A stretch of DNA of 64,000 nt from Bog-532 sp963720945 (GTDB lineage Bacteria; Actinomycetota; Actinomycetes; Streptosporangiales; Streptosporangiaceae): positions 1 through 64,000 of the forward strand of contig CAVRHH010000014.1 of NCBI GenBank assembly GCA_963720945.1, written 5' to 3'. The position numbers were made by a program, and so were the translations under genes. The notes under the pieces are model-generated. The model did not search any database. It was not told the origin of the DNA and saw only the letters and a program-made list of their open reading frames with translations. Each line of letters starts with the position of its first letter. The first letter of the stretch is position 1. Shown in pieces: positions 51,435-60,125 of this stretch.

Positions 51435-53111
51435 CTACGAAGTCGCCGTCTCGTCCCGCGTCAGCTCCTGATGGGCAGGGCCATCCAGGCCGTCCTGGCC
51501 GCCTGCGGCCGCCTGGCCGGACGTGGGGCCCCGGCGGGCCCGCCGGGCGTCCAGCCAGTTCCGGGCGGCGGTGTCCCGGCCGAACGCCATGGCCGCCGCC
51601 AGGCAGGCGAACGGCACGGCCGGCAGCACATACCGGTAGTCGAATTCCGCCGTCGCAGCCGGTGCGACGATGAGGCCCACCGAGATCAGCCACGGTATCG
51701 TGGCCTCACCGCCCAGCCGCCGCCAGGCCAGCACCATGCCGCCGAGCCCGACGGCCAGGATGGCGCCGTACACCGACCCGGGCAGCCAGACGTACCGCTG
51801 CCAGACCCGGATGACCCCGGCGAACGGCTCGACCACGTGGGTCAGCGGGTCGCCGCGGATGTAATAGGCGACGTCGGAGTTGTAGGAGCCGACGTGCCCG
51901 CGCGCCCAGGACGGGATGGGCTGCGAGCGGTAGCCGAACAGGTACTCGTCGTAGGTCTGCGCGTTCGGGTAGACGTAGCGCCGCCACTCGAACACCCTGG
52001 CCGTGTCGTACGCCACGATCTGCGCGTAGGCCAGCGGCTGGGCCTCGATCGCGCGCTTGGCGAAGTCCTCGGCGAGCTGGTTGGGCAGCGGGGAGAACTT
52101 CGACGGCGGGAAGCGGTCCAGCGGGCTGATGTTCGCCCAGATGTAGAGCTGCGACATGGGCCGCTGGGCCGGCGGGGTCGTGGTGCACAGCGACAGCTCG
52201 TCGGCGGGCACGTGCATCTTCGAGCACTCGGCGAACGCCATGACGCGCGAGTACAGGAAGATGCCGGTGCTGTCGGTCATCGCGAACTGCCCGTACGACG
52301 AGTAGAACCAGGCGCAGTACAGCAGGACCGGGACGAGGCAGGCGACGACGGTGCCGGCCAGGGCGCGCCAGCCGATCCGCCGGATGATGATGTACACCGC
52401 GAAGAGGACCAGGAACGGCAGCCCCTGTGACCGGACCGTGGCCGACACGCCCAGGATCAGGCCGATCAGCGTGCACCGCTTCCAGCCTGGCTTGGCGTCC
52501 CACAGCAGCAGCGTGGTCGCCAGGACGAGCAGGAACTCGAACAGGACGTCGCTGAGGATCAGGTGCTCGAGCTCGATCTGGAAGCCGTCGTACAGCACCG
52601 GGACCGCGGCCAGCGAGGCGATCCAGGGCCGGACGCCGAACCGGTGCCTGGCCAGCGCGTACACCATGACGCCGACGGCCAGGCCCATCAGGTGTTGCAG
52701 GATCGTTACGGCCGCATAGCTGCGCAGCGGCTCGAGGATCTTCAGGAACACCGCATAGCCGGCCGGGCGCGTCACGTCCGGGTGCAGGCCGATCACGTCG
52801 CTCATGTACTCGAACGAGTCGTTGAACCAGACCTGCCACTGGTAGCCGAGCTCGGTGTCCACGCGCAGCAGGGACGCGGGGATCAGGACCAGTACGAACA
52901 ACCGGTTGTGGGCGACCGCGGCGCGGAGCCGCGCCGGGAAGAGCGAGGCCAGCAGGGATGCGGGAGTCAGAACCAGTACCAGCAACCGGTTCTTGCTGGC
53001 TAGAGCGAGGCGACGCGCGTGCTGCCACGCATGAACATCAGCGGAGGTGGTGACCGCCTGGACGACACCGCCGCCACACGCGCCGAGAAGTGCAATACTG
53101 AGCCAGTCCAT
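51435..53111 (-). CDS. Polytopic membrane protein, GT39/ArnT-like
   Basis: 558 residues from ATG 53111. About ten membrane segments, e.g. VTILQHLMGLAVGVMVYALA, FEFLLVLATTLLLWD, RALAGTVVACLVPVLLYCAW, SVYGAILAVGLGGMVLAW. The luminal DSFEYMSDVIGLHPDVTRPA and the stretch GYAVFLKILEPL fit lipid-linked glycosyltransferases of the GT-C type (Asp pair in the first loop). A 28-residue duplication near the N-terminus (NRLLVLVLTPASLL / NRLFVLVLIPASLL) is encoded by an 84-bp near-repeat at 52866-53030. An in-frame start at 53147 is possible. Substrate unknown. Confidence 0.7.
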   Translation of the reverse strand: MDWLSIALLGACGGGVVQAVTTSADVHAWQHARRLALASKNRLLVLVLTPASLLASLFPARLRAAVAHNRLFVLVLIPASLLRVDTELGYQWQVWFNDSFEYMSDVIGLHPDVTRPAGYAVFLKILEPLRSYAAVTILQHLMGLAVGVMVYALARHRFGVRPWIASLAAVPVLYDGFQIELEHLILSDVLFEFLLVLATTLLLWDAKPGWKRCTLIGLILGVSATVRSQGLPFLVLFAVYIIIRRIGWRALAGTVVACLVPVLLYCAWFYSSYGQFAMTDSTGIFLYSRVMAFAECSKMHVPADELSLCTTTPPAQRPMSQLYIWANISPLDRFPPSKFSPLPNQLAEDFAKRAIEAQPLAYAQIVAYDTARVFEWRRYVYPNAQTYDEYLFGYRSQPIPSWARGHVGSYNSDVAYYIRGDPLTHVVEPFAGVIRVWQRYVWLPGSVYGAILAVGLGGMVLAWRRLGGEATIPWLISVGLIVAPAATAEFDYRYVLPAVPFACLAAAMAFGRDTAARNWLDARRARRGPTSGQAAAGGQDGLDGPAHQELTRDETATS

Positions 53112-53147
53112 AGCCCCCCGGGCTCCATAAACGTCGCCGCATACCAA

Positions 53148-53564
53148 TTATGGGGCAGTTAGGCCGCCTACGGGAGGGGACATATACCATCCATCCCGGC
53201 GCGGGGTTCTCACCGCCACCCCCGCAGTTCGTCAGTAACGCGCGCAACGGCACCGGCCGAGGCGCCGTGTCCGCGTACCGCGACAGCTTGTTCGGCCAGC
53301 TGGCCAGGTATCTGTGGGGGGCGCCCGGGCTGGCGGGCCACAGACGGCGTCGGCGCCTGGCCCTTCCCAACAGCCGGGACCGGACGGGATAATCGTGCTT
53401 GGCGATCCTTTGTGGTAATTTCCAGCATTGTTCCCAGAGGTCCAAAAGCGAGGTCCTGAACCTGATCATCAGGATGTCGGCTGGACGACCGGGCCGCGAT
53501 CCTCAGCGGCAGGGATTTCGCACTTCAGGGGTGGGGCCTGCCATGAACTCTCTGTGCGTTATCA
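53148..53564. other. Gene-free stretch
   Basis: No frame with protein-like composition or known motif on either strand. It presumably holds the promoters of the leftward membrane protein and the rightward methyltransferase. Confidence 0.45.
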
Positions 53565-54152
53565 GTGCTTGAGCACACCGGGCTTGCGCCCTCGTCCAAG
53601 ATGACCTGGCTGGACCGGCGGCTGCAGCGGTGGCGGGTCCGGATGGCTCTGCGCGAGCTGCCGCCGGTCACGCGCCTGCTGGATATCGGCACGCATGATG
53701 GGACCGTGTTCCGTCTGGCCGGGGCCGGCGGGGTCGGCATCGATCCGGAGCTGGTCGAGGCGCCGGAGCTGCCCGGGGTCACGTTCGTGAGGGGATTCTT
53801 CCCCGCCGACCTGCCGCCGCTGGCGGACGGCCCGTTCGAGGCGGCGACGGCGCTGGCCGTGGTGGAGCACGTGCCCGAGACCAAGCTGGCTACCTGGGCC
53901 AAGGTGCTGGCCCAGGTGATGGTCCCGAACGCAGTCCTGGTCCTCACCGTGCCGGCCCCGGCCGTTGACCTGCTGCTGCGCGCCCTCATACGGCTGCACC
54001 TGGTCGCCGGGATCGAAGCCCACCAGCACCACGGATTCCAGCCCCGCGACCTGGAGGCCATCTTCACCGCCCCGCTGTGGCGGCGGCGTACGCACCGCCG
54101 CTTCCAGCTGGGCCTGAACCACCTCTACGTCTTTGAGCGCAGGCCGGACTGA
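53565..54152 (+). CDS. SAM-dependent methyltransferase-like protein
   Basis: 195 residues. Class I methyltransferase pattern in short form: TRLLDIGTHDGTVFRLAGAG (motif I), GVGIDPEL (acidic loop), PFEAATALAVVEHVPET (motif IV-like), VLVLTVPAPAVDLLLRAL and GFQPRDLEAIF. Substrate unknown; relatives act on sugars or lipids. GTG 53565 assumed; ATG 53601 is possible. Ends 4 bases before the convergent oxidase gene's stop. Confidence 0.72.
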   Translation: MLEHTGLAPSSKMTWLDRRLQRWRVRMALRELPPVTRLLDIGTHDGTVFRLAGAGGVGIDPELVEAPELPGVTFVRGFFPADLPPLADGPFEAATALAVVEHVPETKLATWAKVLAQVMVPNAVLVLTVPAPAVDLLLRALIRLHLVAGIEAHQHHGFQPRDLEAIFTAPLWRRRTHRRFQLGLNHLYVFERRPD

Positions 54153-54156
54153 CGGG

Positions 54157-55617
54157 TCAGGGACCCGGCTGGGGGACGATGTTGTAGTTGGCGCGGAAGA
54201 GGTTGCCGGGGTCGTACTGGGCCTTGACCCGGCCGAGCCTGGCGTACTTCTCCGGGCCGCCGAGCGCCTCGACCACCCGGTCCATCTCGTCGAAATTGAG
54301 CATGTTGAGGTAAATGCCCTTGCCGACCCAGGGCGCCAGGTCGCGGACGATGGCCCGGGTCCGTTCCATGTAACTGGCGTCGCAGGCCGGATCGTCCCAG
54401 CGCATCGCGAAGTTCAGCCAGAGCAGGTAGCCGCGGTTGGAAAACGCGGTGGCGTCCTCGGGGACGTCGCCGATCGCGCCGCCGAGCCCGATGATCTCGA
54501 CCTCGCCCTCCATCGGCATGTCCGACCAGAACTCGACCAGCTTGTCGATGGCCTCGCCGGCCAGGTCGGCCACGTGGGCTTCCTTGGTGTAGTAGCGGTG
54601 CCCGTCCTCGAACTCGACGTCGATGAGCTTCTGCACGCCGGCCGCGAACGGCAGCACGGTGGTGGCCGTGACCCTCGGCCGGCCGATCGAGGACAGGCGC
54701 TCGATCATGTCCGCCCCGTCCGGGGCCTCGGCGTCGTCCAGCCACATGGCGACGAGCATGAGCATCCGCGCACCGACCAGTTCGGGCGGGACGAACGGCA
54801 GGGCGGGCATGTCGTGCTTGAGCGCAGCGTGCCAGCCCACGGTGCGCGGCAGCGTGGGCACGATGGCGGCGTACTCGCGCAGCGCCGCCGCGGCGTCGTC
54901 CACCTCATGGAGCGAGACCCCGATCCGCATCATCGGGCCGAACTCCTGCGCGCGGAAGGTGAACCGGGTGACGATGCCGAAGTTCCCGCCGCCGCCCTGC
55001 AGGGCCCACATCAGGTCCGGGTGCTCGCCGGCGGTCACCTCGATCACCTCGCCGCTGGCCAGCACGAGTTCCAGCGAAACGAACTGGTCGCAGGTCAGCC
55101 CGTGCTTGCGAGAGAACCAGCCGATCCCGCCGCCCAGGGCCAGCCCGGCCACGCCGGTCTCGGACATGATCCCGGCCGGGACGATCAGGCCGTGACTCGC
55201 CACGGCCGCGTCCACGTCCCCGAGCCGGCACCCGCCGCCGACGCTGACCAGCTTGTTCGCGGCGTCGACGGTCACCTCACGCAGGCCGCTCAGGTCGAGG
55301 GTCAGGCCGCCGTCGGACATTGCCTTGCCTGCCACGTTGTGCCCGCCGCACCGGACCGAGGGGTACAGCCCGTGCTCGCGGGCCACGTTGACCGCGGCCA
55401 CCACGTCGGCGGTGCTCGTGCAGCGCAGGATCAGGCCGGGCCGCCGGTCGATCATCGCGTTCCACAGCTGGCGGGCGGACTCGTACTCCGGGTGGTCCGG
55501 GCCGATGATGTCGCCCTTGAACCGGCCGGCCAGCTGCTCGGCGATGCGCGCCCGCAGCCCGTCGTCGAGGCTGGCGGAGCCGGTGGCGCTGGCGCCCGCG
55601 GGAGAAGTCAGTGACAT
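54157..55617 (-). CDS. FAD-linked oxidase, berberine-bridge-enzyme type
   Basis: 486 residues. PCMH FAD domain: YPSVRCGGHNVAGKAMSDGG (His for covalent FAD), GGGIGWFSRKHGLTCDQF (Cys for the second covalent link), ALQGGGGNFGIVTRFTF. Substrate domain follows, then the C-terminal BBE segment YDPGNLFRANYNIVP. Both attachment residues present indicate a bicovalent flavoenzyme oxidising an alcohol, sugar or phenolic substrate with O2. It is the last gene on the leftward strand after the FAA hydrolase group (87-base gap), so it may share its transcript. Confidence 0.9.
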   Translation of the reverse strand: MSLTSPAGASATGSASLDDGLRARIAEQLAGRFKGDIIGPDHPEYESARQLWNAMIDRRPGLILRCTSTADVVAAVNVAREHGLYPSVRCGGHNVAGKAMSDGGLTLDLSGLREVTVDAANKLVSVGGGCRLGDVDAAVASHGLIVPAGIMSETGVAGLALGGGIGWFSRKHGLTCDQFVSLELVLASGEVIEVTAGEHPDLMWALQGGGGNFGIVTRFTFRAQEFGPMMRIGVSLHEVDDAAAALREYAAIVPTLPRTVGWHAALKHDMPALPFVPPELVGARMLMLVAMWLDDAEAPDGADMIERLSSIGRPRVTATTVLPFAAGVQKLIDVEFEDGHRYYTKEAHVADLAGEAIDKLVEFWSDMPMEGEVEIIGLGGAIGDVPEDATAFSNRGYLLWLNFAMRWDDPACDASYMERTRAIVRDLAPWVGKGIYLNMLNFDEMDRVVEALGGPEKYARLGRVKAQYDPGNLFRANYNIVPQPGP

Positions 55618-55704
55618 CGCAGTTGCCTTTCCAGGTAATACAGGTCGGTTGAGAGAAAGACAGGGATGGCAGGTAACCGAACGGGCCGGCTGCGGGGCCA
55701 GCCG

Positions 55705-56187
55705 TCAGGCGGAGACGGCTTTTGCTGAGCCGGCCTTCTCCGCGGCGATCCGGCGCATGGCGGCGAGCGTGGCCGCGACGGCCTTGAGGTAGTCGCCGGT
55801 CATGGAGTCGGCGTACTGCTGCTCCGCGGCGGAACCGCCCTCCGCCCCGGCCACGACCAGGGCGAAGCTGAACCGCAGCCGCAGATCGTCAGCCGGGCCC
55901 TCGATCTCGTTGGCGATCGTGCCGAGGACCGGGCCGGCGATGCGGGTGAAGGTGACCCGGTGCGGTTCCTCCATCGTGATGCGCTCGGTGAAGTGCTCGC
56001 CGCGGAATTCGATGTCCCGGTCGAATACGGTGTCGCTGAGCCGGCTCGTGACCTCGCAGAAGGTCATGCTGGGCACGAACGGCAGCGCGTTGTTGGCCTT
56101 CAGGACCAGGCCGTCCCAGACGTCGGAACGTCCGAGCACGGGCTCGTCCGGGACGTTGACGGGCAGGTCGTGGGTAACGAAGATCAT
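55705..56187 (-). CDS. AtaL-like/DUF1857 SRPBCC protein
   Basis: 160 residues from ATG 56187 (GGGAGGAG upstream). Motifs VNVPDEPVLGRSDVWDGLVL, KANNALPFVPSMTFCEV, TERITMEEPHRVTFTRIAG and EIEGPADDLRLRFSFAL are those of the AtaL-like SRPBCC family, small lipid/ligand-binding cup proteins. Role in the pathway unknown. Start overlaps the stop of the FAA hydrolase (ATGA). Confidence 0.8.
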   Translation of the reverse strand: MIFVTHDLPVNVPDEPVLGRSDVWDGLVLKANNALPFVPSMTFCEVTSRLSDTVFDRDIEFRGEHFTERITMEEPHRVTFTRIAGPVLGTIANEIEGPADDLRLRFSFALVVAGAEGGSAAEQQYADSMTGDYLKAVAATLAAMRRIAAEKAGSAKAVSA

Positions 56188-57083
56188 GATGCTCCTCCCG
56201 AGGGATTGACCACGGTGTTTTCCAGCGTGCCCAGGCCGTCGATGCTGGTCCGGACGACGTCGCCCGGGCGCAGGTACAGCCCGCGCCCGGCGCCCACCCC
56301 GGACGGGGTTCCGGTGGCGATGACGTCGCCCGCCTCCAGCGTCGCGACCTCGCTCGCGGCCGCGATGAGCTCCGCGACCGTGCAGACCATGTCGGCGGTG
56401 GATTCGTCCTGCTGAAGCTCCCCGTTGACCCACAGGCGCAGCCGGAGGTCCTGCGGATCGGGCACCTGGAAGGCGGGGGTGATGCCCGGGCCCAGGGGCA
56501 GCGCCCCGTCCATCGACTTGGCGGCGAACCAGTCGTACAGGAAGGCCTCGGCCGGCACGGCGTCCCGCTTGTGGTGCCCGCGGGCGGTGATGTCGTTGGC
56601 CACGCAGTACCCGGCGACATGCCCGAGCGCGTCCGCGGGGCCGATGTCGCGGCCGCCGGTGCCGATCACCACGGCCAGCTCGGCTTCCCAGTCGTACCGG
56701 GCCTGCTCCGGTGAGCGGATGACGATCGGGTCGCCGGGCCCGATGACGGTCGTGGTCGGGGCCTTCAGGAAGAAGAACGGCCGCCAGCCCCCGGCGGGGA
56801 TCTCGCCGCCCATCTCGCGCATGTGCCGGCGGTAGTTGACGCCGGCGCACATGACCTTGCGCGGCCACCGCACCGGGGCCAGCAGGCTGTCGTGCTCGAC
56901 CAGCGGCGCGCCGGAGACCTCCAGGCCGCGCAGCACGCCTTCGGCCTGCTGCCAGCCGGCCAGCAGCTCCATCATGGTGGGCCACCGCTTGAGCTCCGGG
57001 GGCCCGGCCAGCGAGCCGTCCGCGCGGAGCACGGCCAGCCCGGAGGTGCCGTTCCGCTCGTACGTCGACAGCTGCCAGGTCAT
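56184..57083 (-). CDS. Fumarylacetoacetate hydrolase-family protein
   Basis: 299 residues. FAH fold: VMCAGVNYRRHMREMGGEIP, FFFLKAPTTTVIGPGDPIVI, YDWEAELAVVIGTGGRDIG (metal Glu/Asp), GYCVANDITARGHHKRDAV, FAAKSMDGALPLGPGITPAF, VIATGTPSGVGAGRGLYL. Typical of 2-hydroxyhepta-2,4-diene-1,7-dioate isomerase/acylpyruvase relatives acting on ring-fission products. Translationally coupled to both neighbours. Confidence 0.9.
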   Translation of the reverse strand: MTWQLSTYERNGTSGLAVLRADGSLAGPPELKRWPTMMELLAGWQQAEGVLRGLEVSGAPLVEHDSLLAPVRWPRKVMCAGVNYRRHMREMGGEIPAGGWRPFFFLKAPTTTVIGPGDPIVIRSPEQARYDWEAELAVVIGTGGRDIGPADALGHVAGYCVANDITARGHHKRDAVPAEAFLYDWFAAKSMDGALPLGPGITPAFQVPDPQDLRLRLWVNGELQQDESTADMVCTVAELIAAASEVATLEAGDVIATGTPSGVGAGRGLYLRPGDVVRTSIDGLGTLENTVVNPSGGAS

Positions 57084-57970
57084 GAAGGCTCTCCTTGGCC
57101 GAGGGGGGACAGGCCCGAAATCTGGTCGTAGACGGAGGCGATGTCGAGGTGGCCCCACCCGTCCGCCAGGGCCTTGTCGAAGACCGCCTTGGCGGACGCG
57201 AAAACCGGGGCGGCCAGGCCGGTCTCCGCGGCGCAGTCCTCGATCTGCTGCAGGATCGGGTGCAGCGTGGTGATCGGGCCCGGCGCGGGCGACCAGGCCC
57301 GGTCGCGCATCAGCGGGCCGCGCTGCCGCCAGATCGCCGAACTGCCAATCGAGTCGTCCAGGGTGCGCTGCACGAGGTGCAGGTCGAGCCCGCTGCGCCG
57401 GGCCAGTTCCATGGCCTCGGCCGCCGCCACGGTGTGCACGGCCAGCAGCAGGTTCGCGATGTACTTCAGCCGCGCCCCGGTGCCGAATGCGCCGGTGTAC
57501 ACCCAGGGACCGGAGATCGCGTCCAGAACCGGCCGGACCTTGTCCACGCTGGCCTGCTCCCCGGAGACGAACGTGGTGGCCAGCCGGGGGGCGACCATGG
57601 CCGGGCTGCCGCTGATCGGGCAGTCCAGCATGTCGCCGCCGCGGCGCTGAACCGCGTCCCGGATGGCGCTCTTGCGCGCGACGTCGACGGTGCTCATCTC
57701 GATGTGCACGGTGCCGGGGCGCAGGCCGGCGAGCGTGCCGGCGTCGCCGCATACGACGTCGGCGATGGCGGCGGTGTCCGGCACGATCGACAGCAGGACG
57801 TCGGCCTGCGCCGCGACCCCGGCCGCGGAGGCCGCGACGGTGCCGCCGGCCTCGGCCAGCTCGGCGGACCCGCTGCGGCGGTAGCCGATCACCGCGAAGC
57901 CGTGCTCCATCAGGTTGCGCGCGATGGGCAGGCCCATCTTGCCGAGACCGATCACGCCGACTCGTTGCAT
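57080..57970 (-). CDS. NAD(P)-dependent 3-hydroxyisobutyrate dehydrogenase-family protein
   Basis: 296 residues from ATG 57970 (GGAGG upstream). Rossmann motif VGVIGLGKMGLPIARNLMEH, then LLSIVPDT, the substrate loop MLDCPISGSPAMVAPR, the catalytic Lys helix TGARLKYIANLLLAVHTVAA and the C-terminal helical domain. It reduces or oxidises a beta-hydroxyacid; the aromatic context suggests a hydroxy acid made in the pathway, but this is inferred. Overlaps the FAA hydrolase start. Confidence 0.9.
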   Translation of the reverse strand: MQRVGVIGLGKMGLPIARNLMEHGFAVIGYRRSGSAELAEAGGTVAASAAGVAAQADVLLSIVPDTAAIADVVCGDAGTLAGLRPGTVHIEMSTVDVARKSAIRDAVQRRGGDMLDCPISGSPAMVAPRLATTFVSGEQASVDKVRPVLDAISGPWVYTGAFGTGARLKYIANLLLAVHTVAAAEAMELARRSGLDLHLVQRTLDDSIGSSAIWRQRGPLMRDRAWSPAPGPITTLHPILQQIEDCAAETGLAAPVFASAKAVFDKALADGWGHLDIASVYDQISGLSPLGQGEPS

Positions 57971-57990
57971 CGCTGCCTCCTCGCAGCCAT

Positions 57991-58380
57991 TCAGCGCCAG
58001 TCGAAGGTGCCGGTGCCCAGGCTGACCCGGACGCCGATGCTTCCCTCGCTGAGCCGCCACCGGTAGACCTCGAAGGTCCGCAGCCCGTGCCGGGCGAACG
58101 GGTCGCCGGCGGCGATGCTCCGGGCCGCCTCCTCGCTGCTGGCCCGGATGATCGTCACTCCCGAGCCGGGCCCGGTGCCCGGCCCCGACAGCAGCGGCCC
58201 GGAGGCCAGGACCACGTCGTCACGTTCCAGTCCCAGCAGCCAGCCAACGTGTTCTTCGACACGGGCGTCGATGGCATCCTGGCCGGTACCGGGCACGGGG
58301 ACGTAGCGGATCAGCCAGTAGTCGCGAGCCAGCAGCCGGGACAAATCCACCCGGCCCGCTGGTTCCCGGCTATCCGCCAT
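57991..58380 (-). CDS. YciI-like protein
   Basis: 129 residues. Ferredoxin-like YCII domain with the His-Asp type pair: RDYWLIRYVPVPGTGQDAID, VEEHVGWLLGLERDDVVLAS, GDPFARHGLRTFEVYRW. YciI relatives include dehydrochlorinases and muconolactone-isomerase-like enzymes. First gene of the leftward operon 58380-55705, directly downstream of two operator copies. Confidence 0.8.
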   Translation of the reverse strand: MADSREPAGRVDLSRLLARDYWLIRYVPVPGTGQDAIDARVEEHVGWLLGLERDDVVLASGPLLSGPGTGPGSGVTIIRASSEEAARSIAAGDPFARHGLRTFEVYRWRLSEGSIGVRVSLGTGTFDWR

Positions 58381-58385
58381 GCCTC

Positions 58386-58401
58386 AAACTGTATGCAGTT
58401 T
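58386..58401. promoter_or_regulatory. GntR-type operator, site 2
   Basis: AAACTGTATGCAGTTT, the exact reverse complement of the sites at 47575 and 62586. It is 6 bases upstream of the YciI gene start, in the gap to the divergent gntR gene. Confidence 0.82.
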
Positions 58402-58430
58402 CGGGCCAGAGTCAACCCTTTGCCGCCAGC

Positions 58431-58446
58431 AAACTGTATGCAACTG
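58431..58446. promoter_or_regulatory. GntR-type operator, site 3 (imperfect)
   Basis: AAACTGTATGCAACTG shares the left 12 bases with site 2 and has a degenerate right arm. It lies 45 bases from site 2 and 27 bases before the gntR start, consistent with autoregulation. Confidence 0.65.
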
Positions 58447-58472
58447 CGGGCCGATCAGCGACAATAGCTGTC

Positions 58473-59246
58473 ATGCCACGGGTCGTTCAGATTCCTGATA
58501 TCCGCAAGGTCGACCTGCCGGAAGCCCGGCAGGCCATCCCGAAGCTGCACGCGTACCTGCGGGAGTGCATCCTCGACGGCACGCTGACCCCCGGCACGAA
58601 GCTGTCGCAGGTCAGCCTGGCCCGGCAGCTGGGCGTCAGCCGTACCCCGCTGCGCGAGGTGCTGCGGATGCTGCAGGAGGAGGGGCTGGTCGAGATCGAG
58701 CCCAACCAGCGCACCCGGGTGGCCGGCCTCGACCCCCAGGAGCTGGACGACATCTACGCGAGCCGGATCCTGCTCGAGACGCTGGCCCTGTCCATGACCA
58801 TCGGCAGCTTCACGGCGGCGTCCCGCAAGGAGGCCCGGCGGCTGCTGACGGCGATGCGGCGGGCGGCCAAGAACGGGGACTTCGGTGCGTGGTTCGCCGC
58901 GCACGCCGACTACCACCGGCTGATCACGGCGGGTGCGGGAGAGTCCATGCAGCGCCAGCTGCAGGCGCTGGCCGACCGGACGATCCGTTACATCCGCATC
59001 TACCAGGTATCCGACCCGCACAGCTGGCAGACGGCCGGCGACGTGGAGCACGCCCAGATCCTGCAGGCGCTGATCGACGGCGACGAGCCAGGCGCGCTCA
59101 TCGGGATGGCCCATCACCTCGCGCGCACCGCGCTGCGCGTGCTGGCGGACTGTGCGCCCGGTTACGAGCCCGCCGCGGTGACCCACGCGGTCGCGCTCAT
59201 CGAGGACGGCCGCCCGGGGCCGCTCCCCCTGATCAGCGCCAGCTGA
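58473..59246 (+). CDS. GntR-family regulator (FadR/FCD subfamily)
   Basis: 257 residues. Winged helix at ~20-90: LHAYLRECILDGTLTPGTKL, VSLARQLGVSRTPLREVLRM, LQEEGLVEIEPNQRTRVAG. The FCD effector domain (~95-225) follows with YASRILLETLALSM, FAAHADYHRLITAGAGESMQ and DVEHAQILQALIDGDEPGAL; the Asp/His residues there usually bind a metal that contacts an organic acid. The FCD type and its central position make it the probable regulator of all four AAACTGYATRCAGTTT sites. The effector could be a ring-fission intermediate. Confidence 0.92.
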   Translation: MPRVVQIPDIRKVDLPEARQAIPKLHAYLRECILDGTLTPGTKLSQVSLARQLGVSRTPLREVLRMLQEEGLVEIEPNQRTRVAGLDPQELDDIYASRILLETLALSMTIGSFTAASRKEARRLLTAMRRAAKNGDFGAWFAAHADYHRLITAGAGESMQRQLQALADRTIRYIRIYQVSDPHSWQTAGDVEHAQILQALIDGDEPGALIGMAHHLARTALRVLADCAPGYEPAAVTHAVALIEDGRPGPLPLISAS

Positions 59247-59273
59247 CGGGCGGCGGGCATGCATCGGCGTGGC

Positions 59274-60125
59274 TCAGGGAGCGAGGAAGGGCTGGACGAC
59301 GGCGAGGAACTCGGCGGTTTTCTCGATCATCGTCCAGTGGCCGCAGTTGGACATGACGTGCAGGCGGCCATCGGGCAGCAGGTCCAGCAATGGCGCCGAC
59401 GAGGTCCGCCAGGGCATCACGCGGTCGTCGCGGCCGTGGACCATCAGGACCGGCGCGCGGATCGATGCGAGCTCGGCGCCGGACAGGGCCAGGTCGTCCA
59501 CCCAGCGCTGGCGCGGGGCCGGGAACATCGCCGCCCACGAGTCGCGGACGGGCACATCCAGGCTCGCCCGGTAACGCAGCTCCACCAGGTCCTCGGTGAT
59601 GAGCTCGCGGTTGTGCGCGAACAAGCCGATGACGTGCCGCATCTCGGCGACGCCGGGGGTGTAGCCCCATACCTGATCCAGCCCGGAGGGCAGCGCCATC
59701 GCCACCCCCATGGAGCCCATGGCCACGATGCGGCGCACCGCGCCGGGGCGCGCCAGCGCCATCGACAGCGCGACGGCGCCGCCCATCGAGTTGCCGATGA
59801 TGTCCACGGTGCCCAGGCCGAGTGTGTCCAGCAGCGCGAGCGCGTGGGCGGTCCAGGCCGCCCGGCCGTAGGTGCGCGGCTCGCCGGTGGCGGTCCCGCC
59901 GAAACCGAGCTGGTCGGGCGCGATCACCCGGCGCTGCGCGCTGAGCGCGGGCAGCACCGGGCGCCAGTTCGCGGCGGCCGTCACGCCGGGCCCGGATCCG
60001 TGCAGCAGCAGGACCGGCGGCGCGGCCGCCCCGGGTGCGCCGCCGGGCGGCGCACCGGTGTCGATGACGGCGGTGGCCACCCCGGCCACGTCGATCTGGC
60101 TGGTGTGCAGGTCAGCCGTGGTCAC
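59274..60125 (-). CDS. Meta-cleavage product (C-C bond) hydrolase
   Basis: 283 residues from GTG 60125. Alpha/beta hydrolase of the BphD/HsaD/XylF type: VLLLHGSGPGVTAAANWRPV, VIAPDQLGFGGTATGEP, DIIGNSMGGAVALSMALARP (nucleophile Ser), VLMVHGRDDRVMPW (Asp) and MSNCGHWTMIEKTAEF (His). HGSGPG and GNSMGG are the hallmarks of ring-fission product hydrolases. It follows the dioxygenase with a GTGA overlap, the classic dioxygenase-hydrolase pair. Confidence 0.92.
   Translation of the reverse strand: MTTADLHTSQIDVAGVATAVIDTGAPPGGAPGAAAPPVLLLHGSGPGVTAAANWRPVLPALSAQRRVIAPDQLGFGGTATGEPRTYGRAAWTAHALALLDTLGLGTVDIIGNSMGGAVALSMALARPGAVRRIVAMGSMGVAMALPSGLDQVWGYTPGVAEMRHVIGLFAHNRELITEDLVELRYRASLDVPVRDSWAAMFPAPRQRWVDDLALSGAELASIRAPVLMVHGRDDRVMPWRTSSAPLLDLLPDGRLHVMSNCGHWTMIEKTAEFLAVVQPFLAP

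Noticed and set aside
53150..53392. 80-codon open frame in the gap before the methyltransferase
   Set aside because: No ribosome site, motif or codon pattern; looks like chance openness in GC-rich DNA.
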